The notes beneath the pieces are model-generated. The model saw only the letters and a list, made by a program, of their open reading frames with translations. It was not told the origin of the DNA and did not search any database. Both the position numbers and the translations under genes were made by a program. Below are positions 35,293 through 44,832 of a DNA stretch of 64,000 bases, one piece after another. The stretch comes from Magnetospirillum sulfuroxidans (GTDB lineage: Bacteria > Pseudomonadota > Alphaproteobacteria > Rhodospirillales > Magnetospirillaceae), in NCBI RefSeq assembly GCF_018224925.1, contig NZ_JAGTUF010000008.1:1-64000 (forward strand). The letters are read 5' to 3'. Each line of letters opens with the position of its first letter. Positions within the stretch are counted from its first letter, which is position 1.

Positions 35293-36261
35293 TTGGTGGG
35301 TGAGGGCGGCTTGATCAAGCAAACGCAAAGGCTAAGGGGCGGGCGGCTGAATTTTGCCGAAATTGCCGGGTTGGCTGCGGTGGTCGCCCGCAACGATGGG
35401 CGCTTGAGCTTCGTCAGTGACGCGGCGCGGCGGCTGCTTGGGCGGCAAGGACGGGCGCCGCAAAGCTGGAACGACAGCATTCTTTCCATCGCCGATGCGG
35501 GAGCCTTGGCGGCGTTGTGCCGCCGGGTCCGGCAGGGCGGGCAGGACGAGACGCAGGTGGTGACGGTGCCCGGTGATGGCCGTCGGCTGGAAGCGCGCCT
35601 GCATGCATTGGCTGGGGGGAAAAACGAGGTTCTGGTGCTGTTTGCCGACATCACCCAGCAAATTCGGTTGAATGCGGATTTGCTACGCCTGCGGGCCGAC
35701 AATCAGGCCTGGGCGGCGGAATTGCAGCATCGCGTGCGCAATGTCCTGCATGTCCTGTCGGCGATGATGTATCTGGAAGGTGCCCCCGGAGGCGGCGATG
35801 ACGCTGCCTTTGATTTGGTGCGCGGCCGGATTTTGGCCATGGCGCAAGCCCATGACACCTTGGAGGTGCGCGACGGCATCGCCATGGTTGATCTGGTGGC
35901 CTGTATCCGTTCGCTTCACGCCTTGGTCTGTTCCGGCCTTGGGCTGGAACCGAACGTCTTGTCCCTGCGCTTGGAACTTGATGACGTGCCGTTGGCGCCG
36001 TCCATCGATGTTGCCGTGCCCATTGCCCTGATCGTCTATGAGGTGTTTTCGGCGGCGGCCAAGGCCGCCGCCGACGGTGTCGAGTGCGAGATCGACGTCA
36101 GCATTCGCCGTCTAAACGAAAGAGTCCGGTTAAGCATCTCGGGGCTGTGCATCGCCAGAGATTGCTTGAATTTGCGGTTGGTGGAGGCTTTGGCGCGGCA
36201 GTTGCGCGCGCAATTCGCATCGGATTTGTGCGGTCGGATGACCTTGGATTTCAGTCCTTAA
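35293..36261 (+). CDS. HWE/HisKA_2-like signalling protein with degraded ATPase domain
   Basis: The 322-residue protein has a PAS-like region (25-125), then a HisKA_2-like helix with the candidate phospho-acceptor His146 in LQHRVRNVLHVLSAMMYLEG. In active enzymes the C-terminal region would be the ATPase. Here the expected Asn-box (Asn-Glu..Asn-Ala..His) reads IALIVYEVFSAAAKAAAD, with no Asn, and no G-box is clear. It may accept phosphate but probably cannot bind ATP. Starts at TTG 35293 and GTG 35296 are possible and weak. It follows the response regulator at 34577. Confidence 0.7.
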   Translation: MVGEGGLIKQTQRLRGGRLNFAEIAGLAAVVARNDGRLSFVSDAARRLLGRQGRAPQSWNDSILSIADAGALAALCRRVRQGGQDETQVVTVPGDGRRLEARLHALAGGKNEVLVLFADITQQIRLNADLLRLRADNQAWAAELQHRVRNVLHVLSAMMYLEGAPGGGDDAAFDLVRGRILAMAQAHDTLEVRDGIAMVDLVACIRSLHALVCSGLGLEPNVLSLRLELDDVPLAPSIDVAVPIALIVYEVFSAAAKAAADGVECEIDVSIRRLNERVRLSISGLCIARDCLNLRLVEALARQLRAQFASDLCGRMTLDFSP

Positions 36262-36928
36262 CCAAGTCTGCTTTGGTCGACGCTCCCGGTAAACCGGCCA
36301 AAATGGCGGTCCGGGCCGCCTCGGTGCGATTGCTGACGGCGATCTTGCGGAAGATGTTGCGCAGATGCGCCTTGACCGTCACCTCTTGTAATTCCAAGGC
36401 GCGGGCGATTGTCTTGTTGGGGGCGCCATCGACGATCATCGACAAGATGTCGAGCTCGCGCGCTGACAATGCCGCCAGTGGCCCGGCTTTGTTGCTTGGC
36501 GGATCGGTTTCTTTGCGGCCCAAATCCTCGCGGTAATCGAACAGGAAGGGGGGGATGTACTTTTCCCCCGACAGCACCAGACGCAAGACGCCGATGATGG
36601 TTTCCCCGCGCATGGTCTTGGGGATAAAGCCATCGGCGCCGCTTTCGATGGAATGGAAGGCATCGGCGGGATGCGTTGATCCCGACAAGATGACAAGCGG
36701 AACCAAAGGAAATTCCGCCCGCATGGCCATCAGACCGTTCAACCCATCCATGCCCGGCATGTTCAGATCCAAGATGGTCAGTCCCAGATTGCTGGCTTCG
36801 CGGGCTTTGCTCAGCGCTTCACTGAAACTTCCGGCCTCAATGACTTGGGCGCCGGTGGTGACCCGTTGCAGAAAGGGAATTAAACCGTCGCGGACGAGGG
36901 CATGATCATCGGCCAACAAGATATCCAT
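36251..36928 (-). CDS. LuxR-type response regulator
   Basis: The 225-residue regulator has a receiver domain with Asp54 (TILDLNMPG) and a LuxR-type helix-turn-helix at about 155-210 (LSARELDILSMIVDGAPNKTIARALELQEVTVKAHLRNIFRKI). Its stop overlaps the HWE-like gene (convergent). It lies 3 bases behind the receiver-containing gene at 36932, so these two are one operon. It is a close structural sibling of the regulator at 37608. Confidence 0.93.
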   Translation of the reverse strand: MDILLADDHALVRDGLIPFLQRVTTGAQVIEAGSFSEALSKAREASNLGLTILDLNMPGMDGLNGLMAMRAEFPLVPLVILSGSTHPADAFHSIESGADGFIPKTMRGETIIGVLRLVLSGEKYIPPFLFDYREDLGRKETDPPSNKAGPLAALSARELDILSMIVDGAPNKTIARALELQEVTVKAHLRNIFRKIAVSNRTEAARTAILAGLPGASTKADLVKD

Positions 36929-36931
36929 GGC

Positions 36932-37537
36932 TCAGCCTCGGCTCCCTAAGGGGGCGGCCAGGGTTTTGGCCAGGGCGTCACTGATTTGGGGCAGGGAAAA
37001 CGGCTTGCCGACCAGCTTGACCACGCTGTCGGGAAGATGTTCGGCCTCGGCGCCGCGGATATGGCCGCTGGCGACAATGATTGGCGTTCCCGGCTGCAAT
37101 TCCTCCAGGCGGCGGATCAGTTCCATGCCATCCATGCGCGGCATGCGAATATCGGTGATGACGGCGTCATAGACGTTATTGTGGCACAGCTCGAAAGCTT
37201 CCTGGCCGTCATGAGCGACGTGGACGTCATAGCCGCGTTGTTGCAAATGATCGGCCAGCATCATGGCAGCCAAGACTTCATCATCGGCCAGCAGGATCAA
37301 TGGGGCACCCACCATCGTCACATTGTCCGACCGCGGCAGAATGGATGGCGTCGACGAGGTGGTGTGGCCGATAAGTTGGGTCAGCTGATCAACCTGTCCC
37401 AAAATGGTGCCGATTCGCTTGTTCAGGCGTTCGTCCGTCAGCTTTCCGTCGCCATGTTCCAACGCCAGCGATTCCGCCGCCAAACGGATGACATGCAGAC
37501 ACTGATTGGCATCATGAACGAACGTGCGCGACAGCAT
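36932..37537 (-). CDS. Histidine-kinase-like DHp helix pair fused to a receiver domain, no ATPase
   Basis: The 201-residue protein begins MLSRTFVHDANQCLHVIRLAAESL, which aligns with the second phospho-acceptor helix pair of the giant kinase (AHDFGQPINIIRLNAENVL). His8 is the candidate acceptor. A receiver domain follows, with Asp129 in AVITDIRMPRMDG and Lys in KPFS. No ATPase domain is present. The ATG at 37537 is used because GGGGGGAAG precedes it. The protein may be a phospho-relay link between the kinase at 38307 and the LuxR-type regulators on both sides. Confidence 0.72.
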   Translation of the reverse strand: MLSRTFVHDANQCLHVIRLAAESLALEHGDGKLTDERLNKRIGTILGQVDQLTQLIGHTTSSTPSILPRSDNVTMVGAPLILLADDEVLAAMMLADHLQQRGYDVHVAHDGQEAFELCHNNVYDAVITDIRMPRMDGMELIRRLEELQPGTPIIVASGHIRGAEAEHLPDSVVKLVGKPFSLPQISDALAKTLAAPLGSRG

Positions 37538-37607
37538 CACCGCTTCCCCCCCTGTCGATTCACTATGACATGGGTCAGGGGCGCTGCAAACATCAATGGG
37601 TGGGTTG

Positions 37608-38246
37608 TTATAGCGATTCCGTATCGACCAGCATGCGCATGGCCTGGAGACGATTTTGGACACCCAATTTACGGAACATGTTGCCCAGGTGCGATTTAAC
37701 CGTGACCTCGCTGACATCCAGGCGAGCGGCGATCACCTTGTTCGGCAGTCCTTCGCGCAGCAAATGCAAGATGTCACGTTCGCGCGGGGTCAGGCGCCCC
37801 AGCAGGTCGCCAGAGGGTGAGCGATCGTTTGCTCCCGGCGGTTGTCCGGGATTGTCCATCAGCATGGAGGGGATGAAGCGTTCGCCCGACAGCACCAATT
37901 GCAGGGCGGAAACCATGGCGCCGCCAGACAGGTGTTTGGGGATGAAGCCGTCGGCGCCCAGGCGCATGGCTTCGAGAACATGGTCGCGATCCGCCACCGC
38001 CGACAAGATAACGCACCGAATCGCCGGGAAACGGGTGCGGACGGTGGACAGGCCCTGGAAGCCATTCATGCCCGGCATCTTGATGTCGAGAATCAGCAGA
38101 TCGACGGCCGGATCCGCTTCGATTTGGGCCAAGGCCTCGGTGAATGAACCGGCTTCTTGAATAATGGTTCCGGGAGCGATTCTCTCAACGAAGGGCCGCA
38201 ATCCTTCACGCAGCATGACGTGGTCATCGGCTAAAATAATGCGCAT
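37608..38246 (-). CDS. LuxR-type response regulator
   Basis: The 212-residue regulator has a receiver domain with Asp54 (LILDIKMPG) and a LuxR-type helix-turn-helix from about 145 (LTPRERDILHLLREGLPNKVIAARLDVSEVTVKSHLGNMFRKL). GGAGAGGAA before the ATG at 38246 sets the start and removes 16 upstream codons. It lies between the DHp-receiver gene and the giant kinase, on the same strand, so they are likely one regulatory unit. Confidence 0.93.
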   Translation of the reverse strand: MRIILADDHVMLREGLRPFVERIAPGTIIQEAGSFTEALAQIEADPAVDLLILDIKMPGMNGFQGLSTVRTRFPAIRCVILSAVADRDHVLEAMRLGADGFIPKHLSGGAMVSALQLVLSGERFIPSMLMDNPGQPPGANDRSPSGDLLGRLTPRERDILHLLREGLPNKVIAARLDVSEVTVKSHLGNMFRKLGVQNRLQAMRMLVDTESL

Positions 38247-38306
38247 GATTATTCCTCTCCCACGCTTCTGTGTTACGTCTTTAGGCAGAGGCACGCAAGA
38301 AAAAGA

Positions 38307-41300
38307 TTACAGGTAATCCAAGGCGGGGACGCATTCGTCCAGACTGGCGGCAATGTCGCTGACGGTGCTGTCGGCGGCGATCACCATCATGGCTCCGGCG
38401 GCGACGGTTTGGCGCGAAAGACTTTCGGTCAAATCGCCGATGACAATGATGGGGAGGTCGGGAGCGGTTTGATTGAGATCATGAAGGGCCGGGGCCAGGG
38501 TTTGCCAATCGCCGCGCAGCAAGGCGGCCTCGGCCTGATCCGGCTGAGTGACGGCGCACCAGCCGAAGACGGCGATTTCCGCCGCCACGGGGCCGGCGGC
38601 ATCGTTGAGGTATAATTGGCGCGGGGGCACCGGCAGATGAATGTGGATTGTGGTCCCGGTCTTGACGATGAAATCGATCGTGCCGCCCAACTCGGCGATG
38701 ACCCCCATGGCAATGGGTAACCCCAGCCCCTTGACGGTGCCGCCGGCCAGATTGTGGTGGACCTGTTCGGGGAGGCCGGGTCCGTTATCGCTGATGCTGA
38801 TGGCGATCGTGCGGTCTTCGGCCCTTTGGCACGACACGGTTAAGCGAGCCTGCCAAGGCGGCGTCGCCGCGTGACGGGTCATGGCCTCGGTCGCCAGGAC
38901 ATCGCAGGCATTGTCGAGCAGACCGGCAAGCGCGACTTGCAGGCGGGCAGGGTGGCCAGAGATCATCGGCAGTTTGGCCGCCGCATGCCAACAAAAGACG
39001 ATGCCCTGCATGCGAATGCGGTCTTGAATACCGGCCAGCGCATGGCGCAGGACGGTCATTACGGAAAAGCGCTGGGGCGGGGCTGTCGGCCGGCGGGTGG
39101 CCAGGACCAGGGATTGGGCGAAATCCTGTATCCGTTGGCATTGTTCGATGGTCGAGGTCAAGGCGCGGCGCAGGCGGTCATCGTTCAGGCGATTATCCGC
39201 CAGATTATCCAAGACGTTTTCAGCGTTCAGGCGGATGATATTGATGGGCTGGCCAAAATCGTGGGCCAGATTGGCGGTCAGTTCCCCCATCAACCACAAG
39301 CGTTGCGCCGGCGTGGCGCTATTGCTTGGCGCTGGCGTTGTCTGTGCCGGCAATACATCCGGTGCGGGCGCGGTCATGGCGGAGGGCGACAGCAAGTCGT
39401 CGATCGTCCGGCCCAATTCCTCTAAAATCAATGGCTTTGTTAATCTGGCGGTGGGGCCGGCCCCACTTGGCGGCAGTGGCATGGTGCCGCCCGACATCAT
39501 CACCGCCGGCACCTGTGGCCAAAGGTCGCGTAAGTGCGAGATCAGCACATTGCCGTCCATTCCCGGCATGCGCTGATCGGTCAGGACCAGATCGAAACTG
39601 TCGGCTTTGGCCAATTCCAGGGCGTCGAGCGGTGAAATGGCGGCAATCACCGCGTAGCCGCGGGCGGTCAGATAATCGGTGATGCAATCCACCGCCAAGG
39701 GTTCGTCATCGACGACCAGGATGCGGCGGCGTTCCGTGCCGGTCGGACGGGGTTTGTTTCCGGCAAGGACAATGGGGGTTTGTGTCTGCGCCCGGCAAGG
39801 CCACGACACCTGGAACAACGCCCCATCGTCAGTATTGTGGCCGCTGATCTGGCCTTCCATGGCGGCGACGATATTGGTGCTGATGGACAATCCCAGGCCG
39901 GTGCCGCTGCCGTTGCCGTCGGCCTTGGTGGTGAAGAAAGGGGCGAAGATGCGGGGCCACAGATCTTCGTGAACGCCGCCGCCATTGTCTTGCACCGACA
40001 AGGTGAGCGTGTCCGCCCCTTGTTCCAGCCGCAGGCTGACCCGCCGCTGTCCCGGCGGGCGCTGGCTGCGGACCGCGTCGCGGGCATTGCTGAGTAAGGC
40101 CAAGACGACTTGTTCCAATTGATTGGCTTGCCCGTTCAGCTCGGAGCAGCTTTCCGGCATATCGACGCTGAGGGTGATGTCGTCCAACTGGAAAGGCTGC
40201 CGCAGGAAGGCGATGGCGGCATGAATAACCGGCAACGGTGCGAAGGGACGGCGTTCGTCCATTTCACTGTGGGCGAAGGAACGCAAATGGGCGATCATTT
40301 CCCCCATGCGGCCGGTTTGTTCGATCATGATCGACAATTTTCCCGCCAAGGTCTGAGGCGCGATGTCGTCCTGGTGCAGCCGTTCCAGGCTGTTTTCCGC
40401 CGTCATCCGCAAGATGGAGAGCGGCTGGTTCATTTCATGCGCCACTTCCGAGGCGATCTGTCCCAGTGTGACCAGCCGGGCGGTTTGCACCAATTTCTCT
40501 TCCGCCCGTTTTTGCGCCGTTTGATCGATGATGGTCCCGATCAGGCCAATGATCTTGCCGGTCTGATCGGTGAAGGGGGCTTTGACAATGGCGATCTGAC
40601 GCAGCGATCCGTCGCTCCAGCGAAAGGCGGTTTCGTAGCTTTGGATACCGCCATGGGTGAGCAGCTCGACGTCGCGTTGGCGAAATTTTGTCGCTTCGTC
40701 CGCGCCATAGGTCTCCATCAGGGTTTTTCCGACGATTTCCGCCGCGGTTTTCCCCAGCGCCGCGGCGAAAGCATCGTTACAGCCCAGGTAGACAAGCTCG
40801 GTGTTCTTGTAGAAAACCGGATAGGGCAGGGCGTTGATCAAGGTCTGTTTGAAGGCCAGTTCGTCGCGCATCGCCGCTTCGATCTTTTTGCGATGGGTGA
40901 TTTCGCGTCGAATGGCGACGCGCCCCCCTTCGGCGGTGGGGTGTTCGATGATTTCCAGCCAGCGGCCGTCTTCCAGCAATTGTTCGAATGGTCCGGCGGG
41001 GCTGCGGTGTCGTTCCAGCCGTTCGCGCACCCAAGATTCCACGGCATCGGGACCAATGCCGAGGTATTGGCTGCGCTGGGCGCTGACCCGCAGCAATTCC
41101 TCGAAGCTGACGCCGGGGCGGATGATGTCGGCGATGGTCGGGTAGATGGACAGATAGTGGCTGTTGAAGGCGATCAGTCGATCCTCGGCATCAAAGACCG
41201 AAAAGGCGTCATCACTGCTTTCCAGTGCGTCCATCAACCGGGTCTGGGCGGCGCGCAAATCGGTTTCGCTGCGGGCGAGGGCTTGTTCGGAACGGTGGCG

Positions 41301-41735
41301 GCTGGTGACGTCGGTACAAGATCCGACGACTTCGCGGGGAGTGCCGTCCGCGTTATGGATCACCTTGCATTCATCATGCAGCCAACGCCACGAACCGTCC
41401 TTGGTCCTGAGACGGTATTCCATTTCCAGCCGTCCCAGGCTGGGCAATGAAGCAAGGCTGCCCAGGCATCGCTCGCGATCATCGGCGTGAACGTGCTCGA
41501 TCCAGAACCGAGGCATGCTCAGGATTTCTTCGGCCTGATAGCCCAGTAACGCCTGAACGTTGCCGCTGACGTAAGTCAGGGGGGATTTTTCGTGGCATTG
41601 GCGAGCATAGATCACCGCCGGCACCGATTGCAGCAAGACGTCCAGATCCGGTCGTGGCCGTGTCGGAATAGCTTCGGGGTGACGAAACGCCGCCCAGGCG
41701 GCTTTTGCGCGCAGCCATATCCCGGTGCCGGTCAT
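38307..41735 (-). CDS. Hybrid histidine kinase with two complete kinase cores
   Basis: The protein has about 1142 residues. Three PAS-type domains (about 30-145, 160-285 and 290-410) come first. Then a first kinase core: His433 in SEVAHEMNQPLSI, Asn550, DNGGG and GTGLGLS. A receiver follows (Asp720 in LVLTDQRMPG), then a second kinase core: His825 in LAHDFGQPINI, Asn942 in LLDNACDV, DNGPGLP and KGLGLP. The last 80 residues look like a receiver without its Asp. Two cores in one chain are unusual. AGGAGG before the ATG at 41735 sets the start. No membrane segment is seen, so it is cytoplasmic. Confidence 0.88.
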   Translation of the reverse strand: MTGTGIWLRAKAAWAAFRHPEAIPTRPRPDLDVLLQSVPAVIYARQCHEKSPLTYVSGNVQALLGYQAEEILSMPRFWIEHVHADDRERCLGSLASLPSLGRLEMEYRLRTKDGSWRWLHDECKVIHNADGTPREVVGSCTDVTSRHRSEQALARSETDLRAAQTRLMDALESSDDAFSVFDAEDRLIAFNSHYLSIYPTIADIIRPGVSFEELLRVSAQRSQYLGIGPDAVESWVRERLERHRSPAGPFEQLLEDGRWLEIIEHPTAEGGRVAIRREITHRKKIEAAMRDELAFKQTLINALPYPVFYKNTELVYLGCNDAFAAALGKTAAEIVGKTLMETYGADEATKFRQRDVELLTHGGIQSYETAFRWSDGSLRQIAIVKAPFTDQTGKIIGLIGTIIDQTAQKRAEEKLVQTARLVTLGQIASEVAHEMNQPLSILRMTAENSLERLHQDDIAPQTLAGKLSIMIEQTGRMGEMIAHLRSFAHSEMDERRPFAPLPVIHAAIAFLRQPFQLDDITLSVDMPESCSELNGQANQLEQVVLALLSNARDAVRSQRPPGQRRVSLRLEQGADTLTLSVQDNGGGVHEDLWPRIFAPFFTTKADGNGSGTGLGLSISTNIVAAMEGQISGHNTDDGALFQVSWPCRAQTQTPIVLAGNKPRPTGTERRRILVVDDEPLAVDCITDYLTARGYAVIAAISPLDALELAKADSFDLVLTDQRMPGMDGNVLISHLRDLWPQVPAVMMSGGTMPLPPSGAGPTARLTKPLILEELGRTIDDLLSPSAMTAPAPDVLPAQTTPAPSNSATPAQRLWLMGELTANLAHDFGQPINIIRLNAENVLDNLADNRLNDDRLRRALTSTIEQCQRIQDFAQSLVLATRRPTAPPQRFSVMTVLRHALAGIQDRIRMQGIVFCWHAAAKLPMISGHPARLQVALAGLLDNACDVLATEAMTRHAATPPWQARLTVSCQRAEDRTIAISISDNGPGLPEQVHHNLAGGTVKGLGLPIAMGVIAELGGTIDFIVKTGTTIHIHLPVPPRQLYLNDAAGPVAAEIAVFGWCAVTQPDQAEAALLRGDWQTLAPALHDLNQTAPDLPIIVIGDLTESLSRQTVAAGAMMVIAADSTVSDIAASLDECVPALDYL

Positions 41736-41807
41736 ATGACCTCCTTGACCAAAGTCTTGTTCCGGCATTGTGGAGGTAGATGGGGGTTTGGGCAATCGTC
41801 TTGGTGT

Positions 41808-43211
41808 TCAGTCTTGCCCGTTGCCGTTGCTTGCCGGAAAGCAGAGCCGCACGGTCAGGCCGGGGGCGTTGTCGGCCAGACGAAGCGCCGCGCCATGCAG
41901 CCGCGCCACGGCATTGACCAGCGACAGACCCAAGCCGTTGCCCGGAGTCGAGCGGGTGGCGTCCAGACGGACGAAGCGTTCCAGCACCCGCTCGTGCTGA
42001 TCGGGGGCGATGCCGGGGCCGGAATCGGCGACGGTGATGTCGATGGTCTGGTTATTCCGGCTGACGCCGACCTGGACGGTGCCGCCGGCGGGCGTGTATT
42101 TGACGGCGTTGTCGACCATGTTGGCCAAGGCCTGGAACAACAGATGGCGGTCGCCATCGACGATCAGGCCGGTTTGGCTGGCACAGGTCAGGGCGATGCC
42201 CTTTTCCTCGGCCAATGGTTCGTATAATTCGGCGATATCTTCGGCCAGACGGGCAGGATCAAGCGGCTCGAAACTGTGGAGGCGCTGCCCCGATTCGGCG
42301 CTGCTGATGGTCAAGATGGCGTTGAAGGTGGCCAAGATGTCATCGGCTTCGGCCAGGGTTTCCTCGAGCGTGCGGCGCAAGGCGGCGGGGTCGGTTTCCG
42401 ACAGCAACGCCACGTCGATGCGCGAGCGCAGGCGGTTGAGCGGCGTGCGCAGATCATGGGCGACGTTGTCGGTAACGGTGCGGATGCTTTCCACCAGCCG
42501 CTCGATTTCGTCCATCATCTCGTTGAAGCCGGCGGCCAATTGGTCGAATTCATCGCGGGTGTCGGAAAGCTTCATCCGGCTTTTCATGTCGCCGCCGATG
42601 ATTCGCTTGGCGGTGCGGTTCATGGCTTCGACCCGTTGCAGCAGATGGCGGCTGGTGAAATAGCCGCCGATGATGCCAAGCAAGATGGTCAGCGCCAGCC
42701 CCCAGCCCAATGCCCGGTTGATGGCCGATTTGACCCGCTTGGCTTCGTGCAGCGAACGGCCGACCAGCAATTGGTGGTCGTCGGGCAAGACATAGGTGCG
42801 GCCCAGCACTTCGGTGGCGAAGTTCTCCGAGCCCATGCGTTCGATGGAAAAGCGGATCCAACCGGCGGAATCGATGCTTTCCGACGGCCAACCGTACAAA
42901 TTGCCGGCGATGCGGGTACCGTTCGGCCCCGAGAGCAGATAGACGGCACGGCGGTCCAGATCCTGGCCGGCGCGGCCGGCGATGACCTCGGCCAGGCCGC
43001 GAATGCCACGCTCGCGGTATTGTTCGGACAGGCCGGTTGCCTCGGCCTCGACCGTCTCTTGCACCTGCCATTCGATGAACACCGAGGTGCTCCACGACAC
43101 CAAGGCCAACAATGCCATGGCCGAGACGGTGAAGATGCCCAGGTAAGACAGCGCCAGGCGAAACGTGGTGGCCCGCAGCAGCGGCGGTAATTGCAGATTA
43201 ACGGGCGGCAC
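41808..43211 (-). CDS. Membrane sensor histidine kinase
   Basis: This 467-residue classical sensor kinase has membrane helices near 19-41 and 166-187 flanking a periplasmic domain. HAMP (188-240), phospho-acceptor His252 in VAHDLRTPLNRLR, and an ATPase with DNAVKYTP, DSGPGIAP and GNGLGLSLV follow. It overlaps the response regulator gene by 14 bases and is surely its partner kinase. The signal is unknown. Confidence 0.95.
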   Translation of the reverse strand: MPPVNLQLPPLLRATTFRLALSYLGIFTVSAMALLALVSWSTSVFIEWQVQETVEAEATGLSEQYRERGIRGLAEVIAGRAGQDLDRRAVYLLSGPNGTRIAGNLYGWPSESIDSAGWIRFSIERMGSENFATEVLGRTYVLPDDHQLLVGRSLHEAKRVKSAINRALGWGLALTILLGIIGGYFTSRHLLQRVEAMNRTAKRIIGGDMKSRMKLSDTRDEFDQLAAGFNEMMDEIERLVESIRTVTDNVAHDLRTPLNRLRSRIDVALLSETDPAALRRTLEETLAEADDILATFNAILTISSAESGQRLHSFEPLDPARLAEDIAELYEPLAEEKGIALTCASQTGLIVDGDRHLLFQALANMVDNAVKYTPAGGTVQVGVSRNNQTIDITVADSGPGIAPDQHERVLERFVRLDATRSTPGNGLGLSLVNAVARLHGAALRLADNAPGLTVRLCFPASNGNGQD

Positions 43212-43875
43212 GAAGGGTATATCCGGCGCCGCGTACGGTGTGGATCAGCACTTGGTCGAAATCCTTGTCGACTTTTTGCCGTAGGCGGCTGATGTGGACG
43301 TCGATCAGGTTGGTCTGGGGGTCGAAATGATATTCCCAGACGTTTTCCAGCAACATGGTGCGCGTCACCACCTGACCGGCATGGCGCATCAGATATTCCA
43401 GCAAGCGGAATTCGCGCGGCTGCAAATCGATGTCGCGGCCCGAGCGGGTGACCGTGCGGGCCAGCAGGTCCATTTCCAGGTCTTCGACCTTGATGCGGGT
43501 TTCCGGCTGGGCGGCGGTGGTGCGTCGGCCCAAGGCTTCGATCCGGGCCAGCAATTCGGCGAAGGCATAGGGCTTGACCAGATAATCGTCGCCGCCAGCC
43601 TTAAGGCCCTTGACCCGGTCGTCAACCTTGCCCAATGCCGACAAGATCAGCACCGGGGTGAGATTGCCGGTGCCGCGAATGGTTTGGACGATGGTCAGGC
43701 CATCCAGACCGGGCAGCATGCGATCGACGATCAAGGCATCGTAGCGTTCGGTGGTGGCCAGAAACAGGCCGTCATTGCCATTATTGGCCTGATCGACGGT
43801 GTGGCCGGCTTCTTTCAGGCCCTTGGCCAAATAGGCCGAGGCTTCCTGGTCGTCCTCGATGATCAGAATCCGCAT
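43198..43875 (-). CDS. OmpR/PhoB-type response regulator
   Basis: The 225-residue regulator has receiver Asp51 (ALIVDRMLPGLDG) and a winged helix-turn-helix C-terminus (LDLQPREFRLLEYLMRHAGQVVTRTMLLENVWEYHFDPQTNLIDVHISRLRQKVD). The ATG at 43875 removes 17 upstream codons and starts the receiver at MRILIIEDD. It is co-transcribed with the kinase gene that overlaps its end. Confidence 0.95.
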   Translation of the reverse strand: MRILIIEDDQEASAYLAKGLKEAGHTVDQANNGNDGLFLATTERYDALIVDRMLPGLDGLTIVQTIRGTGNLTPVLILSALGKVDDRVKGLKAGGDDYLVKPYAFAELLARIEALGRRTTAAQPETRIKVEDLEMDLLARTVTRSGRDIDLQPREFRLLEYLMRHAGQVVTRTMLLENVWEYHFDPQTNLIDVHISRLRQKVDKDFDQVLIHTVRGAGYTLRAAR

Positions 43876-43930
43876 GACATACCCTTGTGCTTTGAAGCGG
43901 GTTAAGCTTACCGTGCCCCCCATCAAACGG

Positions 43931-43968
43931 AAAGCCCTCGCAGCCAGGGGGAGAGCTGCGAGGGCTTT
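43931..43968. terminator. Terminator-like hairpin upstream of the OmpR-type regulator
   Basis: AAAGCCCTCGCAGC at 43931 pairs with GCTGCGAGGGCTTT at 43955. No long T tract follows on either strand. With no gene in 43927-44208 ending here, it may belong to a short leader or small RNA. Confidence 0.4.
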
Positions 43969-44208
43969 GTCCGCTGAACCGGCAAGGGGGGGAGCCGGTC
44001 TCGAAGTATTTGGGGGCGATACCCTGGGGGGACAGGTCGCTTTCCCGGTCGGCGGAGGAGTTCAAGGACCGCCTTGGTGGTGAAGGATCTTGGCGGGGAG
44101 CGCTGTTTCCGCTTCGATCCGGTTCATCACCGTTGTTGAGAGTGATCATGCCCATCCGCACCTTACGCCAGTCTTGCGGCGGGATTAATTCTTGGTAAGG
44201 TTTGCCAC

Positions 44209-44832
44209 ATGCGTCGAATTCTCATCTTGCTGGCGGCGCTTGCCGCCGCCCCATCCGCCGTTGCCGCTTGTCGTGGACCACAAGGATTACCCTTGCCGGG
44301 TCCGTCTTTGCCGCTGGCCGAAGGTGAATTCCGTTATTCGTCGGAACAGGGCTTGGGCTGCGTGGTTTCCAATCAGCAGGGCGTGGCCATGGCCAAGCAT
44401 GAAAGCGCCATCAGCTTTCTGCCCTGCCTGCGGGTGGGGCCGGTGGTCATCGGCGCGTCCCGCGCCGCGGTCGAGGCCCTGCTGGGGGAGCCGGCGGGGG
44501 TAATCGACCTTGACGTCTTCAGCGAGAGCCGGGTTTACGAGGTAGCGCAGCGCGGGACGTTGCGTCCGCATTACGTCGTCACCTATCGCGATGAACAGGT
44601 GGTGGCGGTGCAACTGGTCGGCCCGCCCATGCAGATTCCCGTGCGTTTTTCCGGGCTGACCCTGGGTGACGATCAGCAAAAGCTCATCGACACCCTGGGC
44701 TGGCCAGAGCAGCGTTGTCAGGGGAAGGTCGACGGGCCGCAATTATGGACCTGGCCATCCTTTCCCATAGCCGTCGATGTTATCGACGGCTATGTCGCCG
44801 GCTTCAAGGTGACGTGGCCGGCGGGGAAATAA
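44209..44832 (+). CDS. Exported hypothetical protein with two BamE/BLIP-like repeats
   Basis: The 207-residue protein has a clear signal peptide (MRRILILLAALAAAPSAVAA). The mature part holds two similar motifs of a helix after a strand: VGPVVIGASRAAVEALLGEP and FSGLTLGDDQQKLIDTLGWP. They recall the repeated fold of SmpA/BamE and beta-lactamase inhibitor proteins. Four Cys could form disulfides. It is periplasmic or secreted and of unknown function, and it is convergent with the thioesterase gene. Confidence 0.72.
   Translation: MRRILILLAALAAAPSAVAACRGPQGLPLPGPSLPLAEGEFRYSSEQGLGCVVSNQQGVAMAKHESAISFLPCLRVGPVVIGASRAAVEALLGEPAGVIDLDVFSESRVYEVAQRGTLRPHYVVTYRDEQVVAVQLVGPPMQIPVRFSGLTLGDDQQKLIDTLGWPEQRCQGKVDGPQLWTWPSFPIAVDVIDGYVAGFKVTWPAGK

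Noticed and set aside
43781-44161. A 126-codon minus-strand frame upstream of the OmpR-type regulator
   Set aside because: The product is Pro/Ser/Arg-rich and reads into the regulator gene out of frame; only the hairpin in it is worth noting.
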